A stretch of 64,000 bases of DNA from an uncultured Peptostreptococcus sp. (GTDB lineage Bacteria > Bacillota > Clostridia > Peptostreptococcales > Peptostreptococcaceae): assembly GCA_900759325.1 (NCBI GenBank), contig CAAEUW010000018.1, positions 1-64,000 on the forward strand, written 5' to 3'. Below, piece after piece: positions 53,644-63,124 of this stretch (its first letter is position 1; the number at the start of each line of letters is the position of its first letter). The translations under genes and the position numbers were made by a program. Below the pieces are notes generated by a model. That model was not told the origin of the DNA. It made no database searches and saw only the letters and a program-made list of their open reading frames with translations.

Positions 53644-54558
53644 ATGGAAAGGGAAACTGAGATTTTAAAAGAAAAAATTTTACGCTTAAAGGAGGAGAAA
53701 GATGTCCTAATACTTGCTCATTTTTATGCAAATAGCGAGGTTCAGGACATAGCTGACAAGGTTGGAGATTCCTTCAAGTTAGCTAAAGATGCCCAGAATG
53801 CAAAAAATAAGATTATTTGCTTTTGTGGTGTCAATTTTATGGGTGAGAGTGCTAAGCTCTTGAATCCCGATAAAAAAATATTGATTCCAGACATAGAGGC
53901 AGGCTGTCCTATGGCAGACATGGTAAACCTAGATGATTTAGACGGTATCAAGGAAAGGTATGATGATGTAGCTATAGTCTCTTACATAAATACAAAAGCA
54001 GATGTAAAGTCTAGGAGTGATGTCTGTGTTACTTCTTCAAATGCTATGAAGATAGTATCGGCCCTACCGAACAAGAATATATATTTCTTGCCAGATAAAA
54101 ATTTGGGATCCTATATAGCAAACCAGATAGAGGACAAAAACTTTATATTCCATGAGGGCTACTGCAAGTACCATAACTTTGTGGAATATGAGGAAGTTGA
54201 GGATTTAAAGAATAGGTATGGCTACGATGTCCTTGTACATCCAGAATGTACAAGCCAAGTAGTTGAGCTTGGAGACTGCGTAGGATCTACCAAGGCACTC
54301 TTAGACTATGTTGGAAGGACTAAGAAGAAGGGATATATTGTCTGTACAGAAGAGGGCATTTTATATCAGATGAATAAGCTATCACCGGATAGTGAATTTA
54401 TTGTACCTTCATCTATGAAGCCTTGTGAAGATATGAAAAAGAATAGCTTGGAAAATCTATACAGGGTATTGGTAGATGAAGGACCAGAAATTATACTTGA
54501 CGAGTCCTTAATGGAGAGGGCCAGCCGACCTCTCAAAAAGATGATGGAGATGAGTTAA
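53644..54558 (+). CDS. nadA: Quinolinate synthase
   Basis: The 304-residue 4Fe-4S enzyme condenses iminoaspartate with dihydroxyacetone phosphate. Cluster-binding cysteines fit CGVNFMGESAK, and the later ones HPECTSQVVELGD and CEDMKKNSLE; LILAHFYANSEVQDIAD and YINTKADVKS are family motifs. It is first of the nadABC operon, with a very good ribosome site (TGAGGAGG). The ATG of nadB follows its stop directly. Confidence 0.96.
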   Translation: MERETEILKEKILRLKEEKDVLILAHFYANSEVQDIADKVGDSFKLAKDAQNAKNKIICFCGVNFMGESAKLLNPDKKILIPDIEAGCPMADMVNLDDLDGIKERYDDVAIVSYINTKADVKSRSDVCVTSSNAMKIVSALPNKNIYFLPDKNLGSYIANQIEDKNFIFHEGYCKYHNFVEYEEVEDLKNRYGYDVLVHPECTSQVVELGDCVGSTKALLDYVGRTKKKGYIVCTEEGILYQMNKLSPDSEFIVPSSMKPCEDMKKNSLENLYRVLVDEGPEIILDESLMERASRPLKKMMEMS

Positions 54559-55869
54559 ATGAGAGATTTTTATGATATTGTAATAGTTGGTAGTGGTGCG
54601 GCAGGTCTTTCTTGTGCCCTAAAATTAGACCCTGGCTATAGGGTATGCCTAATATCAAAGGGGGCCATGGAAGAGGCCAACTCATACCTGGCCCAGGGAG
54701 GAATATCAGCCAAGCTAGCCGATGAAAACCTCGATGACTATATAGAGGATACCCTAAAGGCAGGGCATTATGAAAATGATGTAGATGTAGTCAGGACTAT
54801 ATTAGACCGGTCTCTAGATGTGGTTAATGACTTGATAGGCTATGGAGTGAATTTTGACAAACTTGACCCAGACACCTATAGTCTCCATAAGGAAGGTGGG
54901 CATAGGAAGGCTAGGGTCTATCATGTTGGAGATTTCACTGGTAGGTCTATGTGTGAGGTTATGGCAGAAAGGGTAAAGGCCAGACCTAATATAGATACTT
55001 GTGAAAATACAGTTTTATATGACCTGATAATTGAGGATAATAAAGCGGTAGGTATAAGGGTATTTGTCGATGGCCTGTATAGGAATATATATGCCAGGGC
55101 AGTAGTCCTAGCCACAGGAGGTATAGGTGGTATATTTAACTCATCAACTAACTACAAGTCGGTATCTGGTGAGGCCTTGTCTATAGCCATGAAATATGGT
55201 GTGGAGGTCTCTAATTTAGAATATATACAGATACACCCAACAGTCTTATACGATAAGGCTATGGGAAGGCATAGTCTGATTACCGAGGCCCTGAGGGGAG
55301 AAGGAGGCATCCTACTTGGAATTAATGGAGATAGGTTTGTTGACGAATTACTTCCTAGGGATGTGGTCAGCAAGGCCATCAGAAAAAAGATGGAGGAGGA
55401 CCAGACTGACCATGTTTACCTATCACTTGAAAATATATATGATAGGGAAAGGATTGATGAAAGATTTCCGACGGTTTTCCAGGCCTGTATGGACAAGGGT
55501 ATAGATATCAGGAAGGATATGATACCCGTATGCCCAGGCCAACACTACCATATGGGTGGCATAAAGGCCAAGCTAGATGGTAGGACTAGTCTACCAGGCC
55601 TATATGCCATAGGAGAGACGTCTTGTACAGGTCTACATGGAAGAAATAGGTTGGCGTCAAACTCCCTTTTAGAAGCATGTTTTTGTGGTATGAAGTGTGG
55701 TGAAGGCCTAAATGCTTCATTGCCAGACTTCAAGGCCCATATGGAAGAAAATAGAGAAACTGGAAATATAGATGATATAATTGCTGACTACCAGAAGATT
55801 TTGGTGGATACAATAAAGGAAAGGAACCACGATTTTTATGAATACTGGCTTAAAAATGAGGATGCTTGA
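54559..55869 (+). CDS. nadB: L-aspartate oxidase, short clostridial form
   Basis: It oxidises aspartate to iminoaspartate for NadA. The 436 residues have the FAD site VGSGAAGLSCAL, the substrate region SLLEACFCGMKCGE near GRNRLASN, and HMGGI. It is about 100 residues shorter than the E. coli enzyme, ending soon after the flavin fold and lacking the C-terminal helical domain, as in other clostridia. In anaerobes fumarate rather than O2 is the likely acceptor. Confidence 0.94.
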   Translation: MRDFYDIVIVGSGAAGLSCALKLDPGYRVCLISKGAMEEANSYLAQGGISAKLADENLDDYIEDTLKAGHYENDVDVVRTILDRSLDVVNDLIGYGVNFDKLDPDTYSLHKEGGHRKARVYHVGDFTGRSMCEVMAERVKARPNIDTCENTVLYDLIIEDNKAVGIRVFVDGLYRNIYARAVVLATGGIGGIFNSSTNYKSVSGEALSIAMKYGVEVSNLEYIQIHPTVLYDKAMGRHSLITEALRGEGGILLGINGDRFVDELLPRDVVSKAIRKKMEEDQTDHVYLSLENIYDRERIDERFPTVFQACMDKGIDIRKDMIPVCPGQHYHMGGIKAKLDGRTSLPGLYAIGETSCTGLHGRNRLASNSLLEACFCGMKCGEGLNASLPDFKAHMEENRETGNIDDIIADYQKILVDTIKERNHDFYEYWLKNEDA

Positions 55870-56686
55870 TAAGATCAAAGAGAGTCTACTTGAGGATATT
55901 AGCTACAAGGATATCAGTGCCGATGCCATAATAGATGAGGATAGGATGGCCAGGGCTGACTTGATAGCCAAGGAAGAGGGGATTGTATGTGGTTTGGAAG
56001 TCTTTTACCAGGCTTTTAAAATCTTGGATGAAGGGGCAAAGTTTACTTGCTCTCACAAGGATGGAGATAGGGTTTACAAGGGTGACAAGATTGGTATAGT
56101 TGAATGTAAGGCCCAAGCCATGCTCTTGGCTGAGAGGACTGGCCTAAATTTCCTTCAGAGGATGAGTGGTATAGCCAGTATGACTAGGTATATGGTAGAT
56201 GCCCTAGGTGATGAATCAGTAAGTCTAGCTGACACGAGAAAGACAGCCCCAGGACTGAGGGTATTTGACAAGTATTCTGTAGAGGTCGGTGGTGGAAAGA
56301 ACCACAGGTTCAACCTATCCGATATGGTAATGCTAAAGGACAACCACATAGGGGTTGCAGGTGGCATTAGGCAGGCTGTTGAAAAGACCAGAAAAAAAGT
56401 ATCCTTCTCCAAAAAAATCGAGGTGGAGGTTGAAAGCCTTGACCAGGTTAGGGAAGCCCTTGATGTCGGGTGTGATATAATCATGCTAGATAACATGTCT
56501 ATAGACCAAATAAGGAAGGCTGTAGACCTTATAGGTGGGCAGGCACTTATAGAAGTATCTGGAAATATAGGTCCAGACAAGATAGGAGACTACAGGGGCT
56601 TGGGTATAGATATCATATCATGTGGAGCCCTGACTCATTCGGTAAAGGCCCTGGATATAAGCTTAAAAAATATGGAAATTATATAA
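55838..56686 (+). CDS. nadC: Quinolinate phosphoribosyltransferase
   Basis: It makes nicotinate mononucleotide from quinolinate and PRPP. The family signature TRKTAPGLRVFDKYSVEVGG is present, with NHRFNLSDMVMLKDNH, EVEVESLDQ and DIIMLDNMS. The 282-residue frame from 55838 overlaps nadB by 32 bases; starts at 55856 or 55862 are also possible and would remove 6 or 8 residues. It ends the nad operon. Confidence 0.95.
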   Translation: MNTGLKMRMLDKIKESLLEDISYKDISADAIIDEDRMARADLIAKEEGIVCGLEVFYQAFKILDEGAKFTCSHKDGDRVYKGDKIGIVECKAQAMLLAERTGLNFLQRMSGIASMTRYMVDALGDESVSLADTRKTAPGLRVFDKYSVEVGGGKNHRFNLSDMVMLKDNHIGVAGGIRQAVEKTRKKVSFSKKIEVEVESLDQVREALDVGCDIIMLDNMSIDQIRKAVDLIGGQALIEVSGNIGPDKIGDYRGLGIDIISCGALTHSVKALDISLKNMEII

Positions 56687-56694
56687 TCTTAGAT

Positions 56695-56744
56695 GAGGTC
56701 CTCTGTTTGGCAAATCCTATTGCTAGATAGGAGGGTCTCTTTTT
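56695..56744 (+). terminator. Terminator of the nadABC operon
   Basis: An outer 7-bp stem GAGGTCC/GGGTCTC and an inner TCCTAT/ATAGGA (56715-56732) are followed by TTTTT. Confidence 0.7.
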
Positions 56745-56773
56745 ATATGTGTTTTTTTTCTTATAGATAAATA

Positions 56774-56841
56774 TTTACTAAATCACAAATATGGTGTAAA
56801 ATGGACTTAAAAAGAACATATGTTCTTTTTAAGTCCATTTT
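56774..56841 (+). promoter_or_regulatory. SOS promoter: LexA box in a 44-bp perfect palindrome
   Basis: TTTACT (56774-56779), 17 bases, TAAAAT (56797-56802) form the promoter. The palindrome 56798-56841 has arms of 22 bases with no mismatch; its centre GAACATATGTTC (56814-56825) fits the Firmicute LexA site (GAAC-N4-GTTC). It covers the start of transcription, ideal for repression. Confidence 0.85.
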
Positions 56842-56856
56842 TTAGGGGGTGTTTTG

Positions 56857-58107
56857 GTGAAGGACAAGGTATTTTTTCATATAGATGTAAACTCTGCCTA
56901 CCTTAGCTGGGAGGCAGCCTACAGAAAAAGGCACAATATTGAGGGTCTGGACCTGATTAATATAGCTTCTGCGGTGGCAGGTAGTTCAGAGAGAAGGAGT
57001 GGCATAATTTTGGCCAAGAGTCAGTTGGCCAAAAAGCTAGGTGTAAAGACAGGTGAACCTGTGGGCATAGCTAGGACCAAGTGTCCAGATATATACCTAG
57101 TTACACCAAATTTTGACCTCTATGTAGAGTATTCCAATCGTTTGATGGATTTTTTGAGGACCTATTCACCTAGTGTTTACCAGTATTCTATAGATGAGGC
57201 CTTTGTGGATATGACTGGGACCCAAAGGCTATTTGGAAATCCTATAGACTGTGCTGATACCATCCGAGAGAGGGTAAGGACGGAACTAGGCTTTACTATA
57301 AATGTGGGGGTTTCTGACAAGATGGTCCTAGCCAAGATAGCTGGGGACTTCAGTAAGCCAGACAAGACCCACACCCTTTTCCAGTCGGAGATAGAGGAAA
57401 AAATGTGGCCACTTCCGATAGAAGACCTATTTTTTGTGGGGAGAAAGACTTCAAAAAAGCTTAGGAGTCTTGGTATAGTAACTATAGGACAGTTGGCCAA
57501 TACAGATATAAATTTTATGAAGAGGCACTTTAAAAAGCATGGTATAGTCATACACAACCATGCCAACGGTCTGGATGGCTATGATTTTTTTCATAAGACC
57601 AATACTAATAATAGGTCTGTTGGCAATTCAACCACAACCTCCAGCGATATATACAGCTTTGAAGAGGCCAAGCACTGGATTTTGGCCCTTAGTGAGACGG
57701 TCTGTGCTAGACTGAGGAGGAAAAATTCCACTGCAGGTGTAGTATCAGTGGAGCTTGTAGACAGGGATTTTAAAAGGTCACAGGCCCAGAGGACTCTTGG
57801 ATTTAGGACCAATAAGGTCAGTGATATATATGGGGTAGCCTGTGAGATTTTTAAGAGTCTTTGGTGGGGCAAACCTATTAGACACATAGGCATAGGAACC
57901 AGCAAGGTCCAGGAGAAGGATTCAAACCAGCTCAACTTTTTCAACCAGATATCATCTAAGGAGGAAAGGCTATATTCGGCCATGGATGCTATAAGGGCCA
58001 AGTATGGTGATGATTCTGTAATGAGGGCCAGCTTCCTGTGTGGAGAGGCCGACCATATGGAGGGGGGAACCTCTAAAAATAAAAAAAATGGTCTGATATA
58101 TCTCTAG
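56857..58107 (+). CDS. Y-family DNA polymerase, UvrX/YqjW-like
   Basis: I prefer GTG 56857 over the TTG just before it, with AGGGGG 7 bases upstream. The 416-residue translesion polymerase has the metal-binding FHIDVNSAY and YSIDEAF (Asp, Asp-Glu), a helix-hairpin-helix region (FVGRKTSKKLRSLGI) and a little-finger domain. Near the C-terminus NQLNFF looks like a beta-clamp-binding peptide. The LexA box upstream marks it as part of the SOS response. The DinB/PolIV and UvrX subgroups are hard to separate by eye. Confidence 0.93.
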   Translation: MKDKVFFHIDVNSAYLSWEAAYRKRHNIEGLDLINIASAVAGSSERRSGIILAKSQLAKKLGVKTGEPVGIARTKCPDIYLVTPNFDLYVEYSNRLMDFLRTYSPSVYQYSIDEAFVDMTGTQRLFGNPIDCADTIRERVRTELGFTINVGVSDKMVLAKIAGDFSKPDKTHTLFQSEIEEKMWPLPIEDLFFVGRKTSKKLRSLGIVTIGQLANTDINFMKRHFKKHGIVIHNHANGLDGYDFFHKTNTNNRSVGNSTTTSSDIYSFEEAKHWILALSETVCARLRRKNSTAGVVSVELVDRDFKRSQAQRTLGFRTNKVSDIYGVACEIFKSLWWGKPIRHIGIGTSKVQEKDSNQLNFFNQISSKEERLYSAMDAIRAKYGDDSVMRASFLCGEADHMEGGTSKNKKNGLIYL

Positions 58108-58232
58108 AAGGAGTCCATTAAGAAAAACTAGGAAGAGCCTTGTGCTAATGATTAAAGCTTGGTCTTTTGGTGTATAAAAATAATATGAATCTATACAAAG
58201 AGTAAAGTGTAAAATGAAAGTGAGGAATATAG

Positions 58233-59672
58233 ATGAATGATATAGGTGTAATTGGACTATCTGTCATGGGGCTGAACCTAGCCCTAAATATGGCAGACAA
58301 GGGCTACAAGGTTTCCATCTACAATAGGACTAGCTCGGTTGTAGATGAAGTAATGAGAGACCATGGACATGAAAATTTCACACCAACCTATAATCTTGAG
58401 GACTTTGTCAAGTCTCTTGAAAGGCCTAGAAGAGTATTTCTGATGATAAAGTCTGGCAAGCCAATAGATATGGTTATAGACCAGCTGATAGGTCTTTTGG
58501 ATGAAGGTGACATCATAATAGACGGAGGGAATTCATATTTCAAGGATACTATAAGGAGGTCCAACTACCTGGAGGGCAAGAAGATAAACTATCTAGGTGT
58601 TGGTATTTCAGGTGGTGAAGAGGGTGCAAGGTTTGGACCAGCTATCATGCCTAGTGGTAATAGGGAGGCCTATGAACATGTAAGGGATATCTTTGAAAAT
58701 ATATCAGCTAAGGCATATGGAGAAGCTTGTTGTAAGTATATTTCTACAGCCGGATCTGGCCACTACGTCAAGATGGTCCACAATGGCATAGAGTATGGCG
58801 ATATGCAGCTTATCAGTGAGGCCTACATACTTCTAAGGGACCTAGGTGGTATGGACAATAGTCAGATTCAGGAGGTATTTGAGGCCTGGAACAAGACTGA
58901 GCTAGAGAGCTACCTGATAGAGATTACAGCCAATATTCTTAAGGTTAAGGAGGCAGACGGATCCTACCTAGTAGACAAGATTCTAGACAAGTCAGCCCAA
59001 AAGGGTACTGGTAAGTGGACCAACCTGGAGGCTATAGACCTAGGGGTTGATGTTTCTGTAATCACAGCTGCCCTAAATGCCAGATATATGTCTGGGCTAA
59101 AGGATGAAAGGGTCAAGCTATCTAAAATTATAGGTCAGAACAAGGCCGAATTTACAGGCAAGAAGGATATTTTGGACCTTATGGGTCTAGGCAGGGAGGA
59201 CCTGGTAGACCTGGTTAAAAATAGCTTATATGCATCTAAGATAGTATCCTATGCCCAGGGCTTCAAGCTACTTAGTGTAGCCGAAAAGGAATATGGCTGG
59301 GACTTGAATTTTGCAGATATAGCAAAGATATTCAGGGGTGGATGTATAATTAGGGCTAAGTTCCTAAATGATATATCAGCAGCCTTTGACCAGGACAAGG
59401 GAGTGGAGAATTTGTTGATGACAGACTTCTTCGCAAAGGAAATTAATGATAGGCTAGCAGACCTGAGAAAGCTAGTAGCTATTGGGGCTATGGGAGGTAT
59501 TCCAATAACTGCTATGTCAGCAGCCTTGGCTTATGTGGACATGTATAGGTCTTCAAGATTAGGTGCCAATATTGTACAGGCACAGAGGGATTATTTTGGG
59601 GCCCATACATTTGAAAGAGTAGATGTAGATGGAGTATTCCATCATGATTGGATAGATGAAGATGAAAAATAA
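58233..59672 (+). CDS. gnd: 6-phosphogluconate dehydrogenase, decarboxylating
   Basis: The 479-residue enzyme makes ribulose 5-phosphate and NADPH. Motifs are GLSVMGLNLALNMADKG (NADP site), IIDGGNSYFKDTIRR, GVGISGGEEGARFGP and the catalytic HNGIEYGDMQLI. Length fits the long, NADP-type family. It shares 17 bases with zwf, so the two oxidative pentose phosphate genes are coupled. Confidence 0.95.
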   Translation: MNDIGVIGLSVMGLNLALNMADKGYKVSIYNRTSSVVDEVMRDHGHENFTPTYNLEDFVKSLERPRRVFLMIKSGKPIDMVIDQLIGLLDEGDIIIDGGNSYFKDTIRRSNYLEGKKINYLGVGISGGEEGARFGPAIMPSGNREAYEHVRDIFENISAKAYGEACCKYISTAGSGHYVKMVHNGIEYGDMQLISEAYILLRDLGGMDNSQIQEVFEAWNKTELESYLIEITANILKVKEADGSYLVDKILDKSAQKGTGKWTNLEAIDLGVDVSVITAALNARYMSGLKDERVKLSKIIGQNKAEFTGKKDILDLMGLGREDLVDLVKNSLYASKIVSYAQGFKLLSVAEKEYGWDLNFADIAKIFRGGCIIRAKFLNDISAAFDQDKGVENLLMTDFFAKEINDRLADLRKLVAIGAMGGIPITAMSAALAYVDMYRSSRLGANIVQAQRDYFGAHTFERVDVDGVFHHDWIDEDEK

Positions 59673-61035
59673 GGGAATAATAATATTTGGAGGAACAGGG
59701 GATTTAGCTTATAGGAAGCTATTTCCAGCTTTATATAACTTGCATTGTCTAGGCCTATTGCCAGAGGACTACAAGGTAGTTGGTGTAGGTAGGAAGGGCT
59801 ACAGCAAGGAAGACTATGTTGAGATAATTAAAAAGTGGACTAGTGAATTTTCTAGGCTAAAGTATACAGAGGAGGACTTCTCTGAATTTTCAAAGAGGAT
59901 AATCTACTACCAGATGGATATGACTAAGGTTGCCCAGTATAGGGACCTACTAGCTGACTTGGACTATGCAAATGGCAGGAAAGAGAGCGGATGGACATAT
60001 TACTATGCAGTACCACCTAAGATATTCGGCTTTATAACTGATGGTATTAGGTTGGCAGGCTGTCCTTTGAGTGGGGCCAAGGTAATAATCGAAAAGCCAT
60101 TTGGTGACACTATGGATGCAGCAGAATATATTTACAAGAACCTAAAGCAGTGCTTCTCACAAGAAAATATATTCTTTATAGACCACTATTTAGGTAAGGA
60201 AATGATAATAAATATAATGACCCTAAGGTTTGCCAACGCCATATTCGGAGGTGTATGGAATAAGGACTTTATAGAAAAGGTCGAAATAAATGCCTTTGAA
60301 GAGGTGGGTGTAGGCACAAGAGGTGGCTACTATGACAAGAGCGGGGCCATGGTGGATATGGTACAGAACCACCTATTCCAGATCCTGTCTATAGTGGCAA
60401 TGGAAAGACCAGCAGACAATTCATCTGAGGCTATAAAGGCTGCCCAGACCAAGCTATTCAAGGAGCTGAAGGATATAGAGGACCCTCACAAGATAGACCA
60501 GCTACTTGTAATGGGCCAGTACAAGGGTTACCTAGAGGAAGATAAGATAGACCCAGAATCTACTACAGAAACATATGTAGCTCTTAAGTTGGCTATAGAA
60601 AATGACAGGTGGAGGGGAGTTCCATTCTACCTAAGGACAGGTAAGAAGATGGCTCAGAAAAAGAGTGAGGTAGTCATCACCTTTAAGTCTACTACAGAGG
60701 GTGCCAAGTCAAACAAGCTGATAATAGAGATACAGCCGGACGAGGGCGTCAAGCTAGACTTCAATATAAAGAAGCCAGGCACAGAAAATACCATAGAAAA
60801 GGTTGATATGGACTTTTGCCAGAGTTGTGTATTGGAAAATAGGCAGAATACACCAGAAGCATATGAAAGGTTATTAATGGCTGCCATGGACGAGGATAGG
60901 TCCCTATTCTCCCAGTGGAACCAGATAGAGATTTGCTGGAAGTATATCAATAGGATAATGGAAATATACCATAGGTTCTCTGACAAGGTTCATGTATATG
61001 AGCCAGGCCAGGATGGTCCTATAAATAATTTTTAG
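59656..61035 (+). CDS. zwf: Glucose-6-phosphate dehydrogenase
   Basis: The 459-residue enzyme starts the oxidative pentose phosphate route. It has the NADP site FGGTGDLAYRKLFPALYNL, IIEKPFGDTMDAA and the active-site IDHYLGKEM. The start at 59656 overlaps gnd; the ATG at 59662 is an alternative. 6-phosphogluconolactonase (pgl) is not in the window; the lactone can also hydrolyse without it. Confidence 0.95.
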   Translation: MKMKNKGIIIFGGTGDLAYRKLFPALYNLHCLGLLPEDYKVVGVGRKGYSKEDYVEIIKKWTSEFSRLKYTEEDFSEFSKRIIYYQMDMTKVAQYRDLLADLDYANGRKESGWTYYYAVPPKIFGFITDGIRLAGCPLSGAKVIIEKPFGDTMDAAEYIYKNLKQCFSQENIFFIDHYLGKEMIINIMTLRFANAIFGGVWNKDFIEKVEINAFEEVGVGTRGGYYDKSGAMVDMVQNHLFQILSIVAMERPADNSSEAIKAAQTKLFKELKDIEDPHKIDQLLVMGQYKGYLEEDKIDPESTTETYVALKLAIENDRWRGVPFYLRTGKKMAQKKSEVVITFKSTTEGAKSNKLIIEIQPDEGVKLDFNIKKPGTENTIEKVDMDFCQSCVLENRQNTPEAYERLLMAAMDEDRSLFSQWNQIEICWKYINRIMEIYHRFSDKVHVYEPGQDGPINNF

Positions 61036-61121
61036 TATATACATAAGGCAAAGAAATGTACTATAATAGATAGTATGGTATTAGCGAAGTTACTTTATTA
61101 GACAATATTGGAGGTAGAATA

Positions 61122-62048
61122 ATGAGTGAAGTTAAGGTTCATGATATAGTAATAATCGGTAGTGGCCCTGGTGGTATGACTGCTGGTATATATGGTGGAA
61201 GGGCAGAGTTGGATACAGTAATTTTGGAAAAGAACTTCCACGGCGGCCAGATGGTTTCTACTACGGAAATAGAAAACTATCCAGCCCTACCTGAAACTAA
61301 TGGTATCCAGCTGGCTAATGATATGCTAGCCCATGCCAAGAAGTTTGGGGCTAAGATTGAATACAAGGGAGTAGACTCAATTGAGGTGCTAGAAGATGGT
61401 ACAAAGAAGTTGATAGCAGGTGGAGAGGAAATCTTAACTAAGACTGTAATACTATCAATGGGATCTACACCAAGAAAGCTAGGTCTAGACAAGGAAGACA
61501 AGTTTACTGGAAGGGGCCTAGGCTACTGTGCAACATGTGATGGTGGCTTCTATAGAAATAAGGTAGTGGCAGTAAATGGTGGTGGAGACACAGCTGTTGA
61601 AGATGCCCTATACCTATCAAGAATAGCATCTAAGGTATACCTAATCCACAGGAGAGACGAGCTAAGAGCCAATAAGACACTACAGACAAGGCTAGCTGAA
61701 TCTAACGTAGAGGTTGTATGGAACAGCACAATCAAGGAAATCATAGGTGAAGAAAAGCTAACAGGTGTAGTAACTGTAGACAAGACAGACCAGTCGGAAA
61801 GAAAGATAGAACTAGATGGTCTATTTGTAGCAATCGGTGGTATACCTACTTCAGGTCTAGTAGACGGTCTAGTAGATTTAAATCCACAGGGCTATATAGT
61901 AACTGATGAAGACTGTCAGACAAGTGTCGATGGTATTTATGCGGTTGGCGACATTAGGGTTAAGTCTCTAAGACAGGTGATAACTGCAGCTGCTGATGGA
62001 GCTATAGCAGTTCATGCGGCAGAAAAATACATACTAGAGCACCAGTAA
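61122..62048 (+). CDS. trxB: Thioredoxin reductase
   Basis: The 308-residue flavoprotein has the FAD site IIGSGPGGMTAGIY, the redox pair CATCDGGF, and the nucleotide site VNGGGDTAVEDALYLS with HRRDELRA. The HRRxxxR pattern fits NADPH use. It follows zwf by 86 bases, a natural neighbour because zwf and gnd make its NADPH. It has the site TTGGAGGTAG and a strong terminator behind it. Confidence 0.94.
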   Translation: MSEVKVHDIVIIGSGPGGMTAGIYGGRAELDTVILEKNFHGGQMVSTTEIENYPALPETNGIQLANDMLAHAKKFGAKIEYKGVDSIEVLEDGTKKLIAGGEEILTKTVILSMGSTPRKLGLDKEDKFTGRGLGYCATCDGGFYRNKVVAVNGGGDTAVEDALYLSRIASKVYLIHRRDELRANKTLQTRLAESNVEVVWNSTIKEIIGEEKLTGVVTVDKTDQSERKIELDGLFVAIGGIPTSGLVDGLVDLNPQGYIVTDEDCQTSVDGIYAVGDIRVKSLRQVITAAADGAIAVHAAEKYILEHQ

Positions 62049-62157
62049 ATTAAATATAATAGTGGGTCATATAGGTGGCTGACTAAGATTTTTATAAATA
62101 CCAAGGGAGGTTTTACCAAACTGGGTATTTTGTGAAGAAATTAATAGTAATAAAAAA

Positions 62158-62207
62158 ATGCCGACACCCAAGCTAGTGCTATACTAGACTTTGGGGTCGG
62201 TATTTTA
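62158..62207. terminator. Bidirectional terminator between trxB and the PepSY gene
   Basis: ATGCCGAC (62158-62165) pairs with GTCGGTAT (62196-62203), and inner CCCAA/TTGGG and CTAG/CTAG stems extend it. A7 before and TTTT after serve both strands. Confidence 0.85.
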
Positions 62208-62216
62208 TATTTATAA

Positions 62217-62978
62217 TTATTCTTGGCTAGTAGTACTAGTAGTATTATCACTGGCACCAGTAGTGTCACTACTTGAAGTACTAGTAGTCTTATCTGTTGA
62301 ACTAGTCTGGCTTGCTTCAAGGTCGGCCTTAGTCAAAATCTTGCCTGAAATAGCATCTACTAATACAGTTTCGGTATTCTTTACATCCCCATCATATAGC
62401 TTGAATGAGAATACATTCATACCATTTTTTGCAAATAGCTTGTATGATAGGACCTGAGTATAGTTCTTTGTAGAGGCCTTTGCAGCTAACTGGGCAGCCT
62501 CATCTACATCCATTACAGGGACAAAGTCTAGCAGGTTAGCCTTAAGGTCAGCACTTGCCGGACCATTTTCAGTCTTACTTAATATATCGCCGGTCTTGGC
62601 ATCAATTGTCATAGTCTGGCTAAGCCCCTTTTTAGAGATTACTTCTAGCGTGTAGATGTACTTCTTTTCAGTCTTAGCTTCCTCTGCTTCATCCTTCTTC
62701 TCAGTCTTTACAGGGATATCCTTCTCTTCTAGACTTACTGATGCTACACTGCCTGCTTTTTCAGCAGTTGTGAATTTTAATAGGGCAGCCTGTAGTCCTA
62801 TTAGTTTTTCAGACTTTAGCTCGTTTACTAGGCTAGGGCCAGATGCCTTGTTTTTATCACCGTCACCAGCATTTTTAGAGCCACATCCTACTAGGGATAG
62901 GGCAAGGATAGAACACATTGAAAAGACTAGTAGTTTTTTTTCTATTTTTTTTCTGTTATTATTTTTTGAAATTTTCAT
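62217..62978 (-). CDS. PepSY-domain lipoprotein
   Basis: The 253-residue protein has a basic N-terminus, a hydrophobic helix and lipobox LVGC (Cys32). Two PepSY-like modules follow, around residues 45-140 (YIYTLEVISKKG then TIDAKTGDILSK) and 150-220 (VFSFKLYDG, VDAISGKILTK). A Ser/Thr-rich tail of about 30 residues ends the protein. PepSY lipoproteins are thought to modulate proteases or sense at the surface; the role here is unknown. It has AAGGAGAT as ribosome site. Confidence 0.9.
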   Translation of the reverse strand: MKISKNNNRKKIEKKLLVFSMCSILALSLVGCGSKNAGDGDKNKASGPSLVNELKSEKLIGLQAALLKFTTAEKAGSVASVSLEEKDIPVKTEKKDEAEEAKTEKKYIYTLEVISKKGLSQTMTIDAKTGDILSKTENGPASADLKANLLDFVPVMDVDEAAQLAAKASTKNYTQVLSYKLFAKNGMNVFSFKLYDGDVKNTETVLVDAISGKILTKADLEASQTSSTDKTTSTSSSDTTGASDNTTSTTSQE

Positions 62979-63124
62979 ATCTATCTCCTTATCGAATTAT
63001 AATCAATAGTAGCTATATTATACTATAAAATTTAAATGCTAGTAAAGTACTAAAAAAAAGTCTCTGCTTGTGGTATAATATTCAAATGAAGATATTAACA
63101 CGTTAGTTGTGGAAGGAGAAAAAA

